From Rhodospirillales bacterium (GTDB taxonomy: Bacteria > Pseudomonadota > Alphaproteobacteria > Reyranellales > Reyranellaceae), in the NCBI GenBank assembly GCA_016185145.1, contig JACPOB010000095.1, positions 6,116 through 41,454 on the forward strand: a stretch of 35,339 bases of DNA. Reading direction: 5' to 3'. The notes beneath the pieces were generated by a model that ran no database searches, was not told the origin of the DNA, and saw only the letters and a program-made list of their open reading frames with translations. The translations under genes were made by a program, and so were the position numbers. Below are positions 23,497 to 30,877 of the stretch, in pieces. Numbering within the stretch: the stretch's first letter is position 1; each line of letters starts with the position of its first letter.

Positions 23497-23751
23497 ATGA
23501 AATACGTCAACACGCACGAGGCCAAGACCCAGCTTTCCAAGCTGATCGCCGCCGTGCAGGCAGGCGAAGAGGTGGTGATCTGCCAGGCCGGCAAGCCTGT
23601 GGCGCGGCTGGCGGCTTTGGAACCGACCAAGAAGAAACCGCGCCTCGGTACCTTCAAAGGCAAGATCAAGCTCCATCCGGGATGGGACTCTCCGGAAACC
23701 GATGCCGAGATCGAAGCGCTCATGCTGGGTGAGGACCCGCCGAAGCGTTGA
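23497..23751 (+). CDS. Phd/YefM-family antitoxin
   Basis: An 84-residue antitoxin. The N-terminal Phd/YefM DNA-binding fold is clear in MKYVNTHEAKTQLSKLIAAVQAGEEVVICQAGKPVARLAAL, a near-consensus for antitoxins of PIN toxins. The C-terminal half (KPRLGTFKGKIKLHPGWDSP then ETDAEIEALMLGEDP) is the usual flexible toxin-blocking tail with the GxxKGKIxxxxDFD-like pattern. Its stop overlaps the start of the toxin by a shared TTGA, so the two are translationally coupled. It is divergent from metZ. The ATG at 23497 is chosen by family length and by position directly after the double palindrome. Confidence 0.9.
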   Translation: MKYVNTHEAKTQLSKLIAAVQAGEEVVICQAGKPVARLAALEPTKKKPRLGTFKGKIKLHPGWDSPETDAEIEALMLGEDPPKR

Positions 23752-24125
23752 GGCTACTTCTCGACTCGAATGCCTACATCTGGGCAATCACGCGGCCGGC
23801 CGAACTGTCGACGCCTGCGCGCCAAGCCATCGAAGACCCGGAGAACCAACGCTTCGTCAGCGTTGTCTCCCTATGGGAGATGACGGTCAAGCTGTCGGTC
23901 GGCAAACTCAGCCTGCCGAGCAACTACATGGATGGCGTCGACCATATCGGCGCCACGTTGTTGCCGATAACGGTGCCCCACTTGAGGCAAGTGCAGTTGC
24001 TTCCCCTGCACCATCGCGATCCGTTCGATCGGATGATCATAGCGCAGGCCCAGGAGGAGAACCTCACGATCGTGACGCGCGATCGCCATTTCCGGGCCTA
24101 CGGCGTGCCGCTGCTGGCGGCGTGA
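23748..24125 (+). CDS. PIN-domain ribonuclease toxin (VapC-like, type II TA)
   Basis: A 125-residue PIN-domain protein, full length for the family. The acidic catalytic residues are all present: D6 in LLLDSNAYIWAI, E44 in SVVSLWEMTVK, D91/D94 in HHRDPFDRMIIAQA and D112 in IVTRDRHF. This is the VapC subgroup paired with Phd-type antitoxins, expected to cut specific RNAs when freed from the antitoxin. Translation starts at TTG (23748-23750) overlapping the antitoxin stop, so its level depends on coupling. The operon ends at the palindrome 24132-24204 and converges on the ThDP enzyme gene. Confidence 0.9.
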   Translation: MRLLLDSNAYIWAITRPAELSTPARQAIEDPENQRFVSVVSLWEMTVKLSVGKLSLPSNYMDGVDHIGATLLPITVPHLRQVQLLPLHHRDPFDRMIIAQAQEENLTIVTRDRHFRAYGVPLLAA

Positions 24126-24131
24126 TTGCTT

Positions 24132-24204
24132 TTGCCGGACCGCGGGCGTCCAACGCTGAATCGACCGTGGGCCGATACAGCGTTGGACGCCCACGGTCCG
24201 GCAA
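24132..24204. repeat. 27-bp palindrome of the GGACCGCG family between convergent genes
   Basis: Positions 24132-24158 and 24178-24204 are complementary at 26 of 27 positions (only C against T in CCGGACCG[C/T]GG). The ends are the shared TTGCCGGACCG/CGGTCCGGCAA; the centre GGGCGTCCAACGCTG differs from the other copies. The 19-base loop repeats GACCGTGGG once more. It separates the PIN toxin gene from the convergent ThDP enzyme gene. Confidence 0.88.
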
Positions 24205-24208
24205 GACG

Positions 24209-25897
24209 TCAGTGCTTCTGCCTGGCCAGCGACTGCTCGCGCAGCTGGCTCAGCGTGATGCGAGAGGTCAGCGCCTCGGCGTCGGTCTTCACATGGATGA
24301 TGGCAGGCTTGGCCGCCGCCACCGCGCGCTCGAAGGCTGCGGCATAATCCTCGGTCTTCTCGACCGTCTCGCCGTGGCCGCCGAACGCCCGCGCGTAGGC
24401 CGCGAAATCGGGGTTCTTGAGCTCGGTGCCGTGTACGCGCGTCGGAAACTCACGCTCCTGGTGCATCCGGATGGTGCCGTACATGCCGTTGTCGACCACG
24501 GTGATCACGATGTTGGCGCCATGCTGGACGGCAGTCGCGAACTCCTGGCCGTTCATCAGGAAGCAGCCGTCGCCCGCCAGCGACACCACCATGCGGTTCG
24601 GCTCGGCAATTTTCGCGGCCACCGCCGCCGGCACGCCGTAGCCCATGGCGCCGCTGGTCGGCGCGAGCTGGGTCTTGAAGCCGCGATACTGGAAGAAGCG
24701 ATGCAGGAACGCCGCATAGTTGCCCGCGCCGTTGGTGACGATGGCGTCGTCGGGCAGGCGATTGTTCAGCCAGGCGATGACCTCGCCCATGTTCACCGTG
24801 CCGGGCAGCGGCCCGGGCTTGATGTTGTCGAGATACTCGGCATGCGCCGCCGCGGTCTCGGTCTTCCAGCGCTTGCCGTCGACCGGCTTCATCGCCTTCG
24901 CGGCGGCGGCGAAGTTCGCCATGCCGCTGTTGATCGGCAGGGTCGCCTGGTAGACGCGGCCCAGCTCCTCGGCGGAGGCATGGACGTGCACCAGCTTCTG
25001 CTTCGGCACCGGCAGGTCGAACAGCGTGTAGCCGCCGGTCGTCGCCTCGCCGAGCCGCGGGCCGACGGCGATGATGAGGTCGCAGCCCTTCAGACGCTTG
25101 CCCAGCGCCGGCCCGACGCCGACGCCGAGATCGCCGGCATAGTTCGGATGGCGGTTGTCGAACAGATCCTGGTTGCGGAACGAGGCGCAGACCGGCAGGT
25201 CGTTGGCTTCGATGAAGGCCTTGATGTCGGCGCAGGCCTTGGCTGTCCAGCCGCCGCCGCCCACGATCACCATCGGCCGCTCGGCTGCAGCCAGGAGCTC
25301 GCGCAGCTTCGCCACGTCCTCAGGCGCCGGCGCGCCGCGCGCGATCTTGTAGGGGCCGGCGTCGGCCACCTCGACCTCGTCGACCAGCATGTCCTCGGGC
25401 AGCGCCACCACGACCGGGCCGGGCCGGCCGTTCAACGCCGTGTGAAATGCCTGGCTGATCAGTTCCGGGATGCGGCGCGCATCCTCGATCTGGACCACCC
25501 ACTTGGCCATCTGACCGAACATCCGGCGGTAGTCGATTTCCTGGAAGGCCTCGCGGTCGGACGCCTCGCGCGCCACTTGGCCGACCAGCAGGATCATCGG
25601 CGTCGAATCCTGGAACCCGGTATGCAATCCAATGCTGGCATTGGTGGCACCCGGGCCGCGCGTGACGAAGGCGATGCCAGGCTTGCCTGTAAGCTTGCCG
25701 TAGGCTTCGGCCATGTTGGCCGCGCCGCCTTCCTGGCGACAGATGATGTAGCGGATGGAATTGCGCTGGGCGTACAGCGCGTCGAGTGCCGCGAGGTAAC
25801 TTTCGCCTGGCACGCCGAAGATCGTGTCGGTGCCGTGAATGCGCAGCTGATCGATCAGGACTTGTGCGCCGCTGCGGCGCGGATGTGAGCTCGTCAT
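24209..25897 (-). CDS. Acetolactate synthase-like thiamin diphosphate enzyme
   Basis: A 562-residue ThDP enzyme of the acetolactate synthase/glyoxylate carboligase/benzoylformate decarboxylase group. The catalytic glutamate is E56 in CRQEGGAANMAEAYGKLTGKPG; the middle domain follows (ERPMVIVGGGGWTAKACADI); and the cofactor motif is SLAGDGCFLMNGQEFATAVQHGANIVITVVDNGMYGTIRMHQ. Biosynthetic IlvB normally has a partner IlvN; no small subunit is next to it and the protein is slightly short, so a catabolic carboligase or 2-oxoacid decarboxylase is more likely. The exact reaction is undetermined. Its ATG lies 9 bases after the stop of a decayed NIPSNAP gene with which it was presumably co-transcribed. 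It ends five bases from a palindromic repeat. Confidence 0.86.
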   Translation of the reverse strand: MTSSHPRRSGAQVLIDQLRIHGTDTIFGVPGESYLAALDALYAQRNSIRYIICRQEGGAANMAEAYGKLTGKPGIAFVTRGPGATNASIGLHTGFQDSTPMILLVGQVAREASDREAFQEIDYRRMFGQMAKWVVQIEDARRIPELISQAFHTALNGRPGPVVVALPEDMLVDEVEVADAGPYKIARGAPAPEDVAKLRELLAAAERPMVIVGGGGWTAKACADIKAFIEANDLPVCASFRNQDLFDNRHPNYAGDLGVGVGPALGKRLKGCDLIIAVGPRLGEATTGGYTLFDLPVPKQKLVHVHASAEELGRVYQATLPINSGMANFAAAAKAMKPVDGKRWKTETAAAHAEYLDNIKPGPLPGTVNMGEVIAWLNNRLPDDAIVTNGAGNYAAFLHRFFQYRGFKTQLAPTSGAMGYGVPAAVAAKIAEPNRMVVSLAGDGCFLMNGQEFATAVQHGANIVITVVDNGMYGTIRMHQEREFPTRVHGTELKNPDFAAYARAFGGHGETVEKTEDYAAAFERAVAAAKPAIIHVKTDAEALTSRITLSQLREQSLARQKH

Positions 25898-25906
25898 GAC
25901 GTTCCC

Positions 25907-26211
25907 TTAGTTCGTAGGTGAAAGCGCAGGTGGCACCAATATCTTGTTATTCGACCGATTCACATATTCTCGGCTCTTCTGCAAATAAGACGGCTCAAAC
26001 CGCCATTCGCAGCGCAAGTCTGGGGCAGTGAGTGAAATCTTCCGGGTCCAGGTATGCACGATCCCATTCATATTGCCGACTTCAGTGGCGAGGAAGCCGA
26101 CTGGATTGGCGCGATGCTTCTGCCGTGCAGGCTGCCCTTCTTTTTCTTGAGCGCGAGAAACTCTCGGACGGCACGAGCCTTTAGCTCATGCGTCCGATGA
26201 TCGACGAGCAT
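25907..26211 (-). pseudogene. NIPSNAP-family gene, broken by several frameshifts
   Basis: From ATG 26211, behind a strong GGAGGA site, MLVDHRTHELKARAVREFLAL matches the start of NIPSNAP-domain proteins (about 105 residues). At an A-rich run (26138-26148) the frame is lost. One base over it resumes EGQPARQKHRANPVGFLATE then VGNMNGIVHTW. A second shift restores AYLDPEDFTHCPRLALRMAV, and a third gives YLQKSREYVNRSNNKILVPP ending ALSPTN, with a stop at 25907. All parts of the domain are present in order but in different frames, so the gene is dead unless there are sequencing errors. Its stop lies 9 bases before the ThDP enzyme. Confidence 0.75.
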
Positions 26212-26510
26212 GCAATTCCTCCGATTTCCATGTCGATTGTGTGATCTGCACAAATCGATCTCAACCCTGCCATCTTCGTGATCCGCTTACGGTGGACTCG
26301 CGCCGTGATTCAGCGCATAAAGCCTGCATTGCGATACTGGCCGAAGAGCATCATCATGAGTCTCGGCGCAGTCGCGGAGCGCTACGCCGGTCAACGTCTT
26401 CTCGTGAGCTTCTTGGTCTTCTGTCAAATGTCATCGAAACGCTTGGACCTAGTCGTCCAGCAAGCGCGAGCCGGACTCCGCTCAATCCTTCCTCCAGCCC
26501 CGAGCCTTGA
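26212..26510. other. 299-base non-coding stretch between divergent genes
   Basis: No gene is recognised here. It must hold the promoters of the NIPSNAP/ThDP operon (minus) and of the RRM gene (plus), and base composition is less GC-rich than the neighbours. Short open frames exist on the plus strand but show no family features or ribosome sites. A long untranslated leader for the RRM gene is possible. Confidence 0.5.
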
Positions 26511-27179
26511 ATGAGTCGCAAATTGTTTGTGGGCAATCTGCCCTACTCGGTCACGTCTGAGCGTCTGTCTGAAGCCTTCTCTCAGTTCGGCACCGTTACC
26601 TCTTCAAAAGTGATCGTGGATCGCGAGACCGGCCGCAGCCGTGGCTTCGCGTTCCTCGAGATGGAAACAGATGATCAGGGCGCCGCGGCCATGCAGGCCA
26701 TGAACGGCGCGTTGCTCGATGGTCGCTCCATCGCAGTCCGCGAAGCCGTCGAACGTCAACCCGGTGGTGGTGGCGGCGGCTTCGGCGGTGGCGGCGGTCG
26801 CGATGGCGGCGGCTTCCGTCCGCGCGGTCCGCGTCCGCCCTATGGCGGAGGCGGTGGTGGCGGCGGCTACGGCGGCGGCGGTGGCGGTGGCTATCGCGGC
26901 GGCGGTGGCGGCGGCTATGGTGGTGGCGGTCGCGATGGCGGCGGCGGTGGCGGTGGTTACCGCGGCGCCGGCGACGGCGGCCCGATGCGCGACCGGCGCG
27001 CCGACTTCTCCGGCGGCCCTCCGGGCGGCGGCGGCGGCGGCTTCGACAGTGGTGGTGGCGGCGGCGGTGGCGGCGACTTCGGCCGTCCGCCGCGCCGTCA
27101 TGGCGGCGGCGGCTCGGATCGCCCGCGTCGCGACCGCGATTACGAGCCGCGCAAGCGCGGCTTCGACGACGATCAATAG
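26511..27179 (+). CDS. RRM RNA-binding protein with a long glycine/RGG-rich tail
   Basis: A 222-residue protein. Residues 1-80 form one RNA-recognition motif with RNP2 LFVGNLPYSV (from 5) and RNP1 SRGFAFLEM (43-51). From about 85 to 205 the sequence is almost entirely glycine with interspersed Tyr, Arg, Asp and Phe (GGGGYRGGGGGGYGGGGRDG-like), ending in a basic stretch RPRRDRDYEPRKRGFDDDQ. The layout is that of glycine-rich RNA-binding proteins of plants and cyanobacteria, associated with cold or stress and RNA chaperone activity; the role in this organism is inferred. The ATG at 26511 lacks a clear Shine-Dalgarno. A strong terminator follows 27 bases after the stop. Confidence 0.9.
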   Translation: MSRKLFVGNLPYSVTSERLSEAFSQFGTVTSSKVIVDRETGRSRGFAFLEMETDDQGAAAMQAMNGALLDGRSIAVREAVERQPGGGGGGFGGGGGRDGGGFRPRGPRPPYGGGGGGGGYGGGGGGGYRGGGGGGYGGGGRDGGGGGGGYRGAGDGGPMRDRRADFSGGPPGGGGGGFDSGGGGGGGGDFGRPPRRHGGGGSDRPRRDRDYEPRKRGFDDDQ

Positions 27180-27206
27180 GCCGCTTACAGCGACCTGAAC
27201 GAACGG

Positions 27207-27236
27207 AACGCCGGGGGCTTACCCCCGGCGTTTTCG
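27207..27236 (+). terminator. Intrinsic terminator of the RRM gene
   Basis: AACGCCGGGGG (27207-27217), loop CTTA, CCCCCGGCGTT (27222-27232) is a perfect 11-bp stem followed by TTCGTTTG, so the U run is TTTTCGTTT. This is the clearest rho-independent terminator on the plus strand of the window. Confidence 0.9.
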
Positions 27237-27329
27237 TTTGGCCCCTCTTATTTCCTTCCCCGTCACACGGAGGAGGACGCAAGAAAGCGAAATGCTATGC
27301 TTGCTCTCCTCTATCCCCGGAGGGTGGGC

Positions 27330-28067
27330 ATGAAGCGACGGACCGCGCTCTTGGGCTCCCTGGCGGCAGCCACCGCCGCATCGACAGCGATGACCGCAGC
27401 ACGGGCGGAAACGCCGGTCGACCTGCAGCTCGTGCTGGCGGTCGACGTGTCGCGTTCGATCGACGAGGTCGAGGCCGAGCTTCAGCGCCGCGGCTACATC
27501 GAGGCGCTCACCAACGAGCGCATCATCGACGCCATCCTGTCGGGCGAGAACAGGCGCATCGCCGTCTGCTACACCGAATGGGCCGGCACGCACTATCAGG
27601 TGGTGGTGCTCGACTGGACCGTGATCGACAGCCCGTCCGCCGCGCGCCGCTTCGCCGACAAGCTCGCCGAGGCGCCGCGCCAGTCGCAGAGCTGGACAGC
27701 CGTCGGCGCAGCCCTCGCCCATGCCGGGCAACGCTTCGACAATTCGGGCTTCATCTCCAAGCGCCGGGTCATCGACATCTCCGGCGACGGCCGCACCAAC
27801 GACGGCCCGCCGGCCGAGCTGGTGCGCGACCGGCTGGTGGGCCAGGGCATCGTGGTCAACGGCTTGCCGGTGATGATGAACCGCACCAACTTCGGCCGTC
27901 CGCCCGACCTCACCCTCGACAAGTACTACGAGGAGAACGTCATCGGCGGGCCGGGCTCGTTCATGATCGTGGCCGACGATTTCGGCCAATTCGGCCGCGC
28001 CGTGCGCACCAAGCTGGTGCGCGAGATCTCCGGCGTCGACGTCACCGGCCGGCCAGTACCTGCCTGA
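27330..28067 (+). CDS. DUF1194 (von Willebrand A-like) secreted protein
   Basis: A 245-residue exported protein. Residues 1-26 (MKRRTALLGSLAAATAASTA then MTAARA) form a signal peptide with a twin-arginine-like RRTALL start and AxA cleavage before ETPVDLQ. The mature part is a DUF1194/VWA-type domain: LVLAVDVSRSIDEVEAELQR carries a MIDAS-like DxSxS (D39-S43), followed by WTAVGAALAHAGQRF and VIDISGDGRTNDGPP, giving further MIDAS threonine/aspartate. The domain is found in alphaproteobacterial periplasm; the partner and role are unknown. GGAGGGTGGGC before the ATG at 27330 fixes the start. The last 26 bases overlap the convergent hydrolase gene. Confidence 0.85.
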   Translation: MKRRTALLGSLAAATAASTAMTAARAETPVDLQLVLAVDVSRSIDEVEAELQRRGYIEALTNERIIDAILSGENRRIAVCYTEWAGTHYQVVVLDWTVIDSPSAARRFADKLAEAPRQSQSWTAVGAALAHAGQRFDNSGFISKRRVIDISGDGRTNDGPPAELVRDRLVGQGIVVNGLPVMMNRTNFGRPPDLTLDKYYEENVIGGPGSFMIVADDFGQFGRAVRTKLVREISGVDVTGRPVPA

Positions 28068-29400
28068 GGCGCTCGAACGGCCGGGCATCGCGCGTGAGCT
28101 GCACCGGCATGCCGAGATGGCCGAGCGGATAGCGGAAGACATTGGCTTCGGGCAACCGCCATTTCTGCGCCACGGCCAGCCCGTCATCATACGGTACCCA
28201 GCGGTCGGTCTCGCCCAGCACCGAGACGATGTTCGACGGCGCGATCGCCGGCTGCGCCGTCGGATCGATCAGCTCCGACAGGCGAGCCAACGCCGCGCGC
28301 GACCAGCCGGCGCGCGCCAGCGCGCGGTCGAGGCCGAGCGTGACGGCGAGCGCGCCGCCGAAGGTCACGTCCTCGATGCGGCCGGAGTGGCTTATGAGCA
28401 TGACCCCGTCGGGCCGCGCCTCGGCCGGCCAGAGATGGCAGCGGCTGGCGACCTGCTGGGCCACGAACGACGTCATCGAAATGCCGGCAAGCGCCACCGC
28501 GGCCCCGAAGCGCTGCCGGCACCAGGCGATGAGCAGCGCCGATTCGATCGCCTGGCCCGCTATGAGATCGATCGAGCTGGTCGGTCCCGCGGCGAAGAAC
28601 GGCTCGCCGCCGTAGCACCCGGGCATGGCGCGCAAGCCGTGATAAGGCGAGATCGGCTCGACGACGCGCCAGCCCAGCTCGGCGAGCCGGGTGGCCGGGC
28701 CGCGCGAGACCGTCAGAAGTTCGAACTCGAGGCAAAGGCCGCTGCCGAAGACCAGTGTCGGACAGGCCGGATCGGCCGGCTCGATCACGCGCGCATAAAG
28801 AGTTTCGCTGCCCGGCCGGCGATGCAATCGCGCCGCGGGCGTCGGCGCACGCAGCCAATACTCGCGCAGGCCGCCCGTCGCGACCGGCCGCGACGCGGTG
28901 ACGGCGCCGGCATCGACGGCGACGTCGTAGAGGCCATCGGGATGGGCGAGCGCCGGCCCGAGTGCGCGCTCGACCTCGGCCGGCTGATCGATCTCCCAGC
29001 GTGCCGATGGCGGCCGGTTCGGAAACAGCAGCGGATAGAAGGACGCGCGCGTCGCCAGATGGCGGGTGGCGGCAGCGCGACGTCGGCGATCCAGCAACAG
29101 GCAGTCGTCGTCCGCCGCCGCGCCGAACAGCGCCGCCTCCCAGGCAGCGCGAGCCGCTTCGGCCGCCGCCTTGCGGCCTGCGTTGCGCGCCAGCACCGAG
29201 CGCAGATACGGCTCCGGCCAGGCGGCGACCGGCGCGCCGATCTCGTCGCGGAAGCGGCTCGTATCGTCGCCTGCTGCGTTGGCCGCGGCCCACAGGCGTG
29301 ACAGCGGAAAGTACCAGCGCCTGAGGCCGAACAGCCCGGCCTCGTCGACCCACGGCTTGGCCAGCAGAGCCCCCAGCGGCGAGCGAAACAGCACATCCAT
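28042..29400 (-). CDS. Alpha/beta hydrolase, ABHD18-like
   Basis: A 452-residue protein whose C-terminal half is an alpha/beta hydrolase. The nucleophile elbow is AGISMTSFVA (S308), the acid is in GETDRWVPYDDG (D399) and the histidine in PLGHLGMP (H428). The N-terminal 190 residues (FRSPLGALLAKPWVDEAGLF and after) are not a common hydrolase part, and the overall layout, with PTLVFGSGLCLEFELLT and VEPISPYHGLRAMPGCYGG, resembles the poorly known ABHD18 (DUF2048) family. Whether it is an esterase or lipase is not established. No signal peptide is seen. Its 3' end overlaps the convergent DUF1194 gene by 26 bases; upstream it is divergent from the class II aldolase gene. Confidence 0.75.
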   Translation of the reverse strand: MDVLFRSPLGALLAKPWVDEAGLFGLRRWYFPLSRLWAAANAAGDDTSRFRDEIGAPVAAWPEPYLRSVLARNAGRKAAAEAARAAWEAALFGAAADDDCLLLDRRRRAAATRHLATRASFYPLLFPNRPPSARWEIDQPAEVERALGPALAHPDGLYDVAVDAGAVTASRPVATGGLREYWLRAPTPAARLHRRPGSETLYARVIEPADPACPTLVFGSGLCLEFELLTVSRGPATRLAELGWRVVEPISPYHGLRAMPGCYGGEPFFAAGPTSSIDLIAGQAIESALLIAWCRQRFGAAVALAGISMTSFVAQQVASRCHLWPAEARPDGVMLISHSGRIEDVTFGGALAVTLGLDRALARAGWSRAALARLSELIDPTAQPAIAPSNIVSVLGETDRWVPYDDGLAVAQKWRLPEANVFRYPLGHLGMPVQLTRDARPFERLRQVLAGR

Positions 29401-29497
29401 CGGCCACCCCCGGATTTTTCGATTTCGCTTGGCCGCGTGACGGGCTAGGCAGCATCATCGCCATTGGTTACGTCCTTCGGCAAATGGAGATCTCTTG

Positions 29498-30241
29498 ATG
29501 CTGGCCAACGACCCCGTGACCCAGGCGCGGCTCGACCTGACGACCGCTCTGCGGGCCGCCGCGCGGCACGGCCTGAACGAAGGCGTGTGCAACCACTTCA
29601 GCATGACCGTGCCCGGCCGCGACGACCTGTTCCTGGTCAACCCGCAAGGCCTGCACTGGTCGGAGATCACCCCCAGCGACCTGGTGATGGCCGACGGCGC
29701 GGGCAACGTCATCGAGGGCAAGCACCAGGTCGAGGCGACCGCCTTCTTCATCCATGCGCGCATCCATGCCGGCAACCCGCGTGCCAAGGTCGTGCTGCAC
29801 ACCCACATGCCCTACGCCACGGCGCTGACCTCGATTCGCGACGGCCGCATCGAGATGTGCACCCAGAACGCCTTCCGCTACTGGAACCGCATCGCCTACG
29901 ACGATGAATATTCCGGCGTGGCGCTCAGCAACGAGGAAGGCGACCGCATGTGCAGCGCCATGGCCGACAAGGACATCCTGTTCCTGCGCAACCACGGCGT
30001 CATCGTGAGCGGTCCGACCGTGGCGCAGACCTACGACGATCTCTACTACCTCGAGCGCGCCGCCATGGTTCAGGTGCTGGCCATGCAGACCGGCAAGCCG
30101 CTGCACAACATCGACGCCAAGCTCGCCGAGCACACCGCCAACCAGATCGCCGGCGAATCCCAGCAGGCCCTGCTGCACTTCGAATCGCTGAAGCGCATGC
30201 TCGACCGCGATGAGCCGGGCTGGCGCCGGCTCGCGGCCTAG
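29498..30241 (+). CDS. Class II aldolase/adducin family protein
   Basis: A 247-residue protein of the class II aldolase/adducin fold. Zinc ligands are visible as HTHMPYATAL (H101, H103) and FLRNHGVIVSG (H166); LVNPQGLHWSEITPSDLV and E79 in HQVEATAFFIHARIH complete the site. The family contains fuculose- and ribulose-phosphate aldolases/epimerases, but this subgroup, often found beside amine or aromatic catabolism genes, has no settled substrate. GGAGA lies ahead of the ATG at 29498, preferred over the adjoining TTG. The genes downstream to 32062 run in the same direction with short gaps, suggesting an operon. The 97 bases before it are the divergent promoter region; I see no clear boxes. Confidence 0.87.
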   Translation: MLANDPVTQARLDLTTALRAAARHGLNEGVCNHFSMTVPGRDDLFLVNPQGLHWSEITPSDLVMADGAGNVIEGKHQVEATAFFIHARIHAGNPRAKVVLHTHMPYATALTSIRDGRIEMCTQNAFRYWNRIAYDDEYSGVALSNEEGDRMCSAMADKDILFLRNHGVIVSGPTVAQTYDDLYYLERAAMVQVLAMQTGKPLHNIDAKLAEHTANQIAGESQQALLHFESLKRMLDRDEPGWRRLAA

Positions 30242-30251
30242 GAGACGGCAT

Positions 30252-30848
30252 ATGCGTATCCTGACCCTCGCGACGGCCCTCGGGCTGCTCGCCACCACAA
30301 CGCAGGTTTCGGCGCAGAGCTACGGCCTGCCGCCCGGACCCAAGCTCGGCGAGATCGAGGTCAAGGCCTACCAGGCGATTCCCAAGGCCAAGGTCGCCGT
30401 CCAGCTCACGTCCGACACCCATCTGTCGCGCGAGCTGCGCCGCCAGGTGATGGTGCGCCTGTCCAAGCGCGGCAACGAGGTCGGCTTCTCAGGCGGCAAC
30501 GTCATGCGCATGGACGTGAGCTACTTCGACTTCACCGACAGCGGCCGCGGCGACTACAACACGCAAGGCGGCCAGCCCTCCTACGCCCCGCCCGGCTCCA
30601 ATCCGCGCATGGATCTCCCCAGCAACGCAATCCGGCGGCGCGATGGGCTCGGCTCGCCGACCAGCGTGCCGACCCTGCGCGTCACGCTGACGCTCTACTC
30701 GACGGACGGCGGCAAGGTGCTGTGGGCAGCGACCGGTTCGTGCGCCACCCAGGCCGACAAGGCGCAGACCGCCGGCGAGGCGATCATCAACCGCATCTTC
30801 GACAGCGCCGACAAGAGCCAGACCGGCGACGCCGGCTGTCCGCTTTAA
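30252..30848 (+). CDS. Secreted protein of unknown function
   Basis: A 198-residue protein I do not recognise. Residues 1-21 (MRILTLATALGLLATTTQVS then A) form a Sec signal peptide with cleavage near VSA-QSYGLPPGPK. The mature protein is beta-rich: EIEVKAYQAIPKAKVAVQLTSDTHLSRELRRQVMVRLSKRGNEVGF, then a Gly/Pro/Asn loop (residues about 95-130), then VPTLRVTLTLYSTDGGKVLWAATGSC and a C-terminal helix; two cysteines may form a disulfide. The pattern of an N-terminal domain comparing a value across a peptide and a later LWxAxG strand recalls outer-membrane-anchored small domains such as DUF4136-like ones, without firm support. GGAGACG precedes the ATG. It follows the aldolase gene by 10 bases. Confidence 0.7.
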   Translation: MRILTLATALGLLATTTQVSAQSYGLPPGPKLGEIEVKAYQAIPKAKVAVQLTSDTHLSRELRRQVMVRLSKRGNEVGFSGGNVMRMDVSYFDFTDSGRGDYNTQGGQPSYAPPGSNPRMDLPSNAIRRRDGLGSPTSVPTLRVTLTLYSTDGGKVLWAATGSCATQADKAQTAGEAIINRIFDSADKSQTGDAGCPL

Positions 30849-30877
30849 TCGCCGTTACAACTGAAGGACATCGTCTC

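Noticed and set aside
24209..25897. Assignment as biosynthetic ilvB
   Set aside because: No adjacent small subunit, and neighbour context (NIPSNAP remnant) differs from ilvBN operons; left as ThDP enzyme of undetermined reaction.
26241..26514. Two small plus-strand frames of 78 and 89 codons upstream of the RRM gene
   Set aside because: No recognisable domain, no ribosome site, and overlapping each other; more likely promoter and leader.
26596..27282. Long antisense frames across the glycine-rich RRM gene
   Set aside because: The GGC/GGT repeats are open in all frames on both strands; translations are simple Arg/His or Ala/Thr runs.
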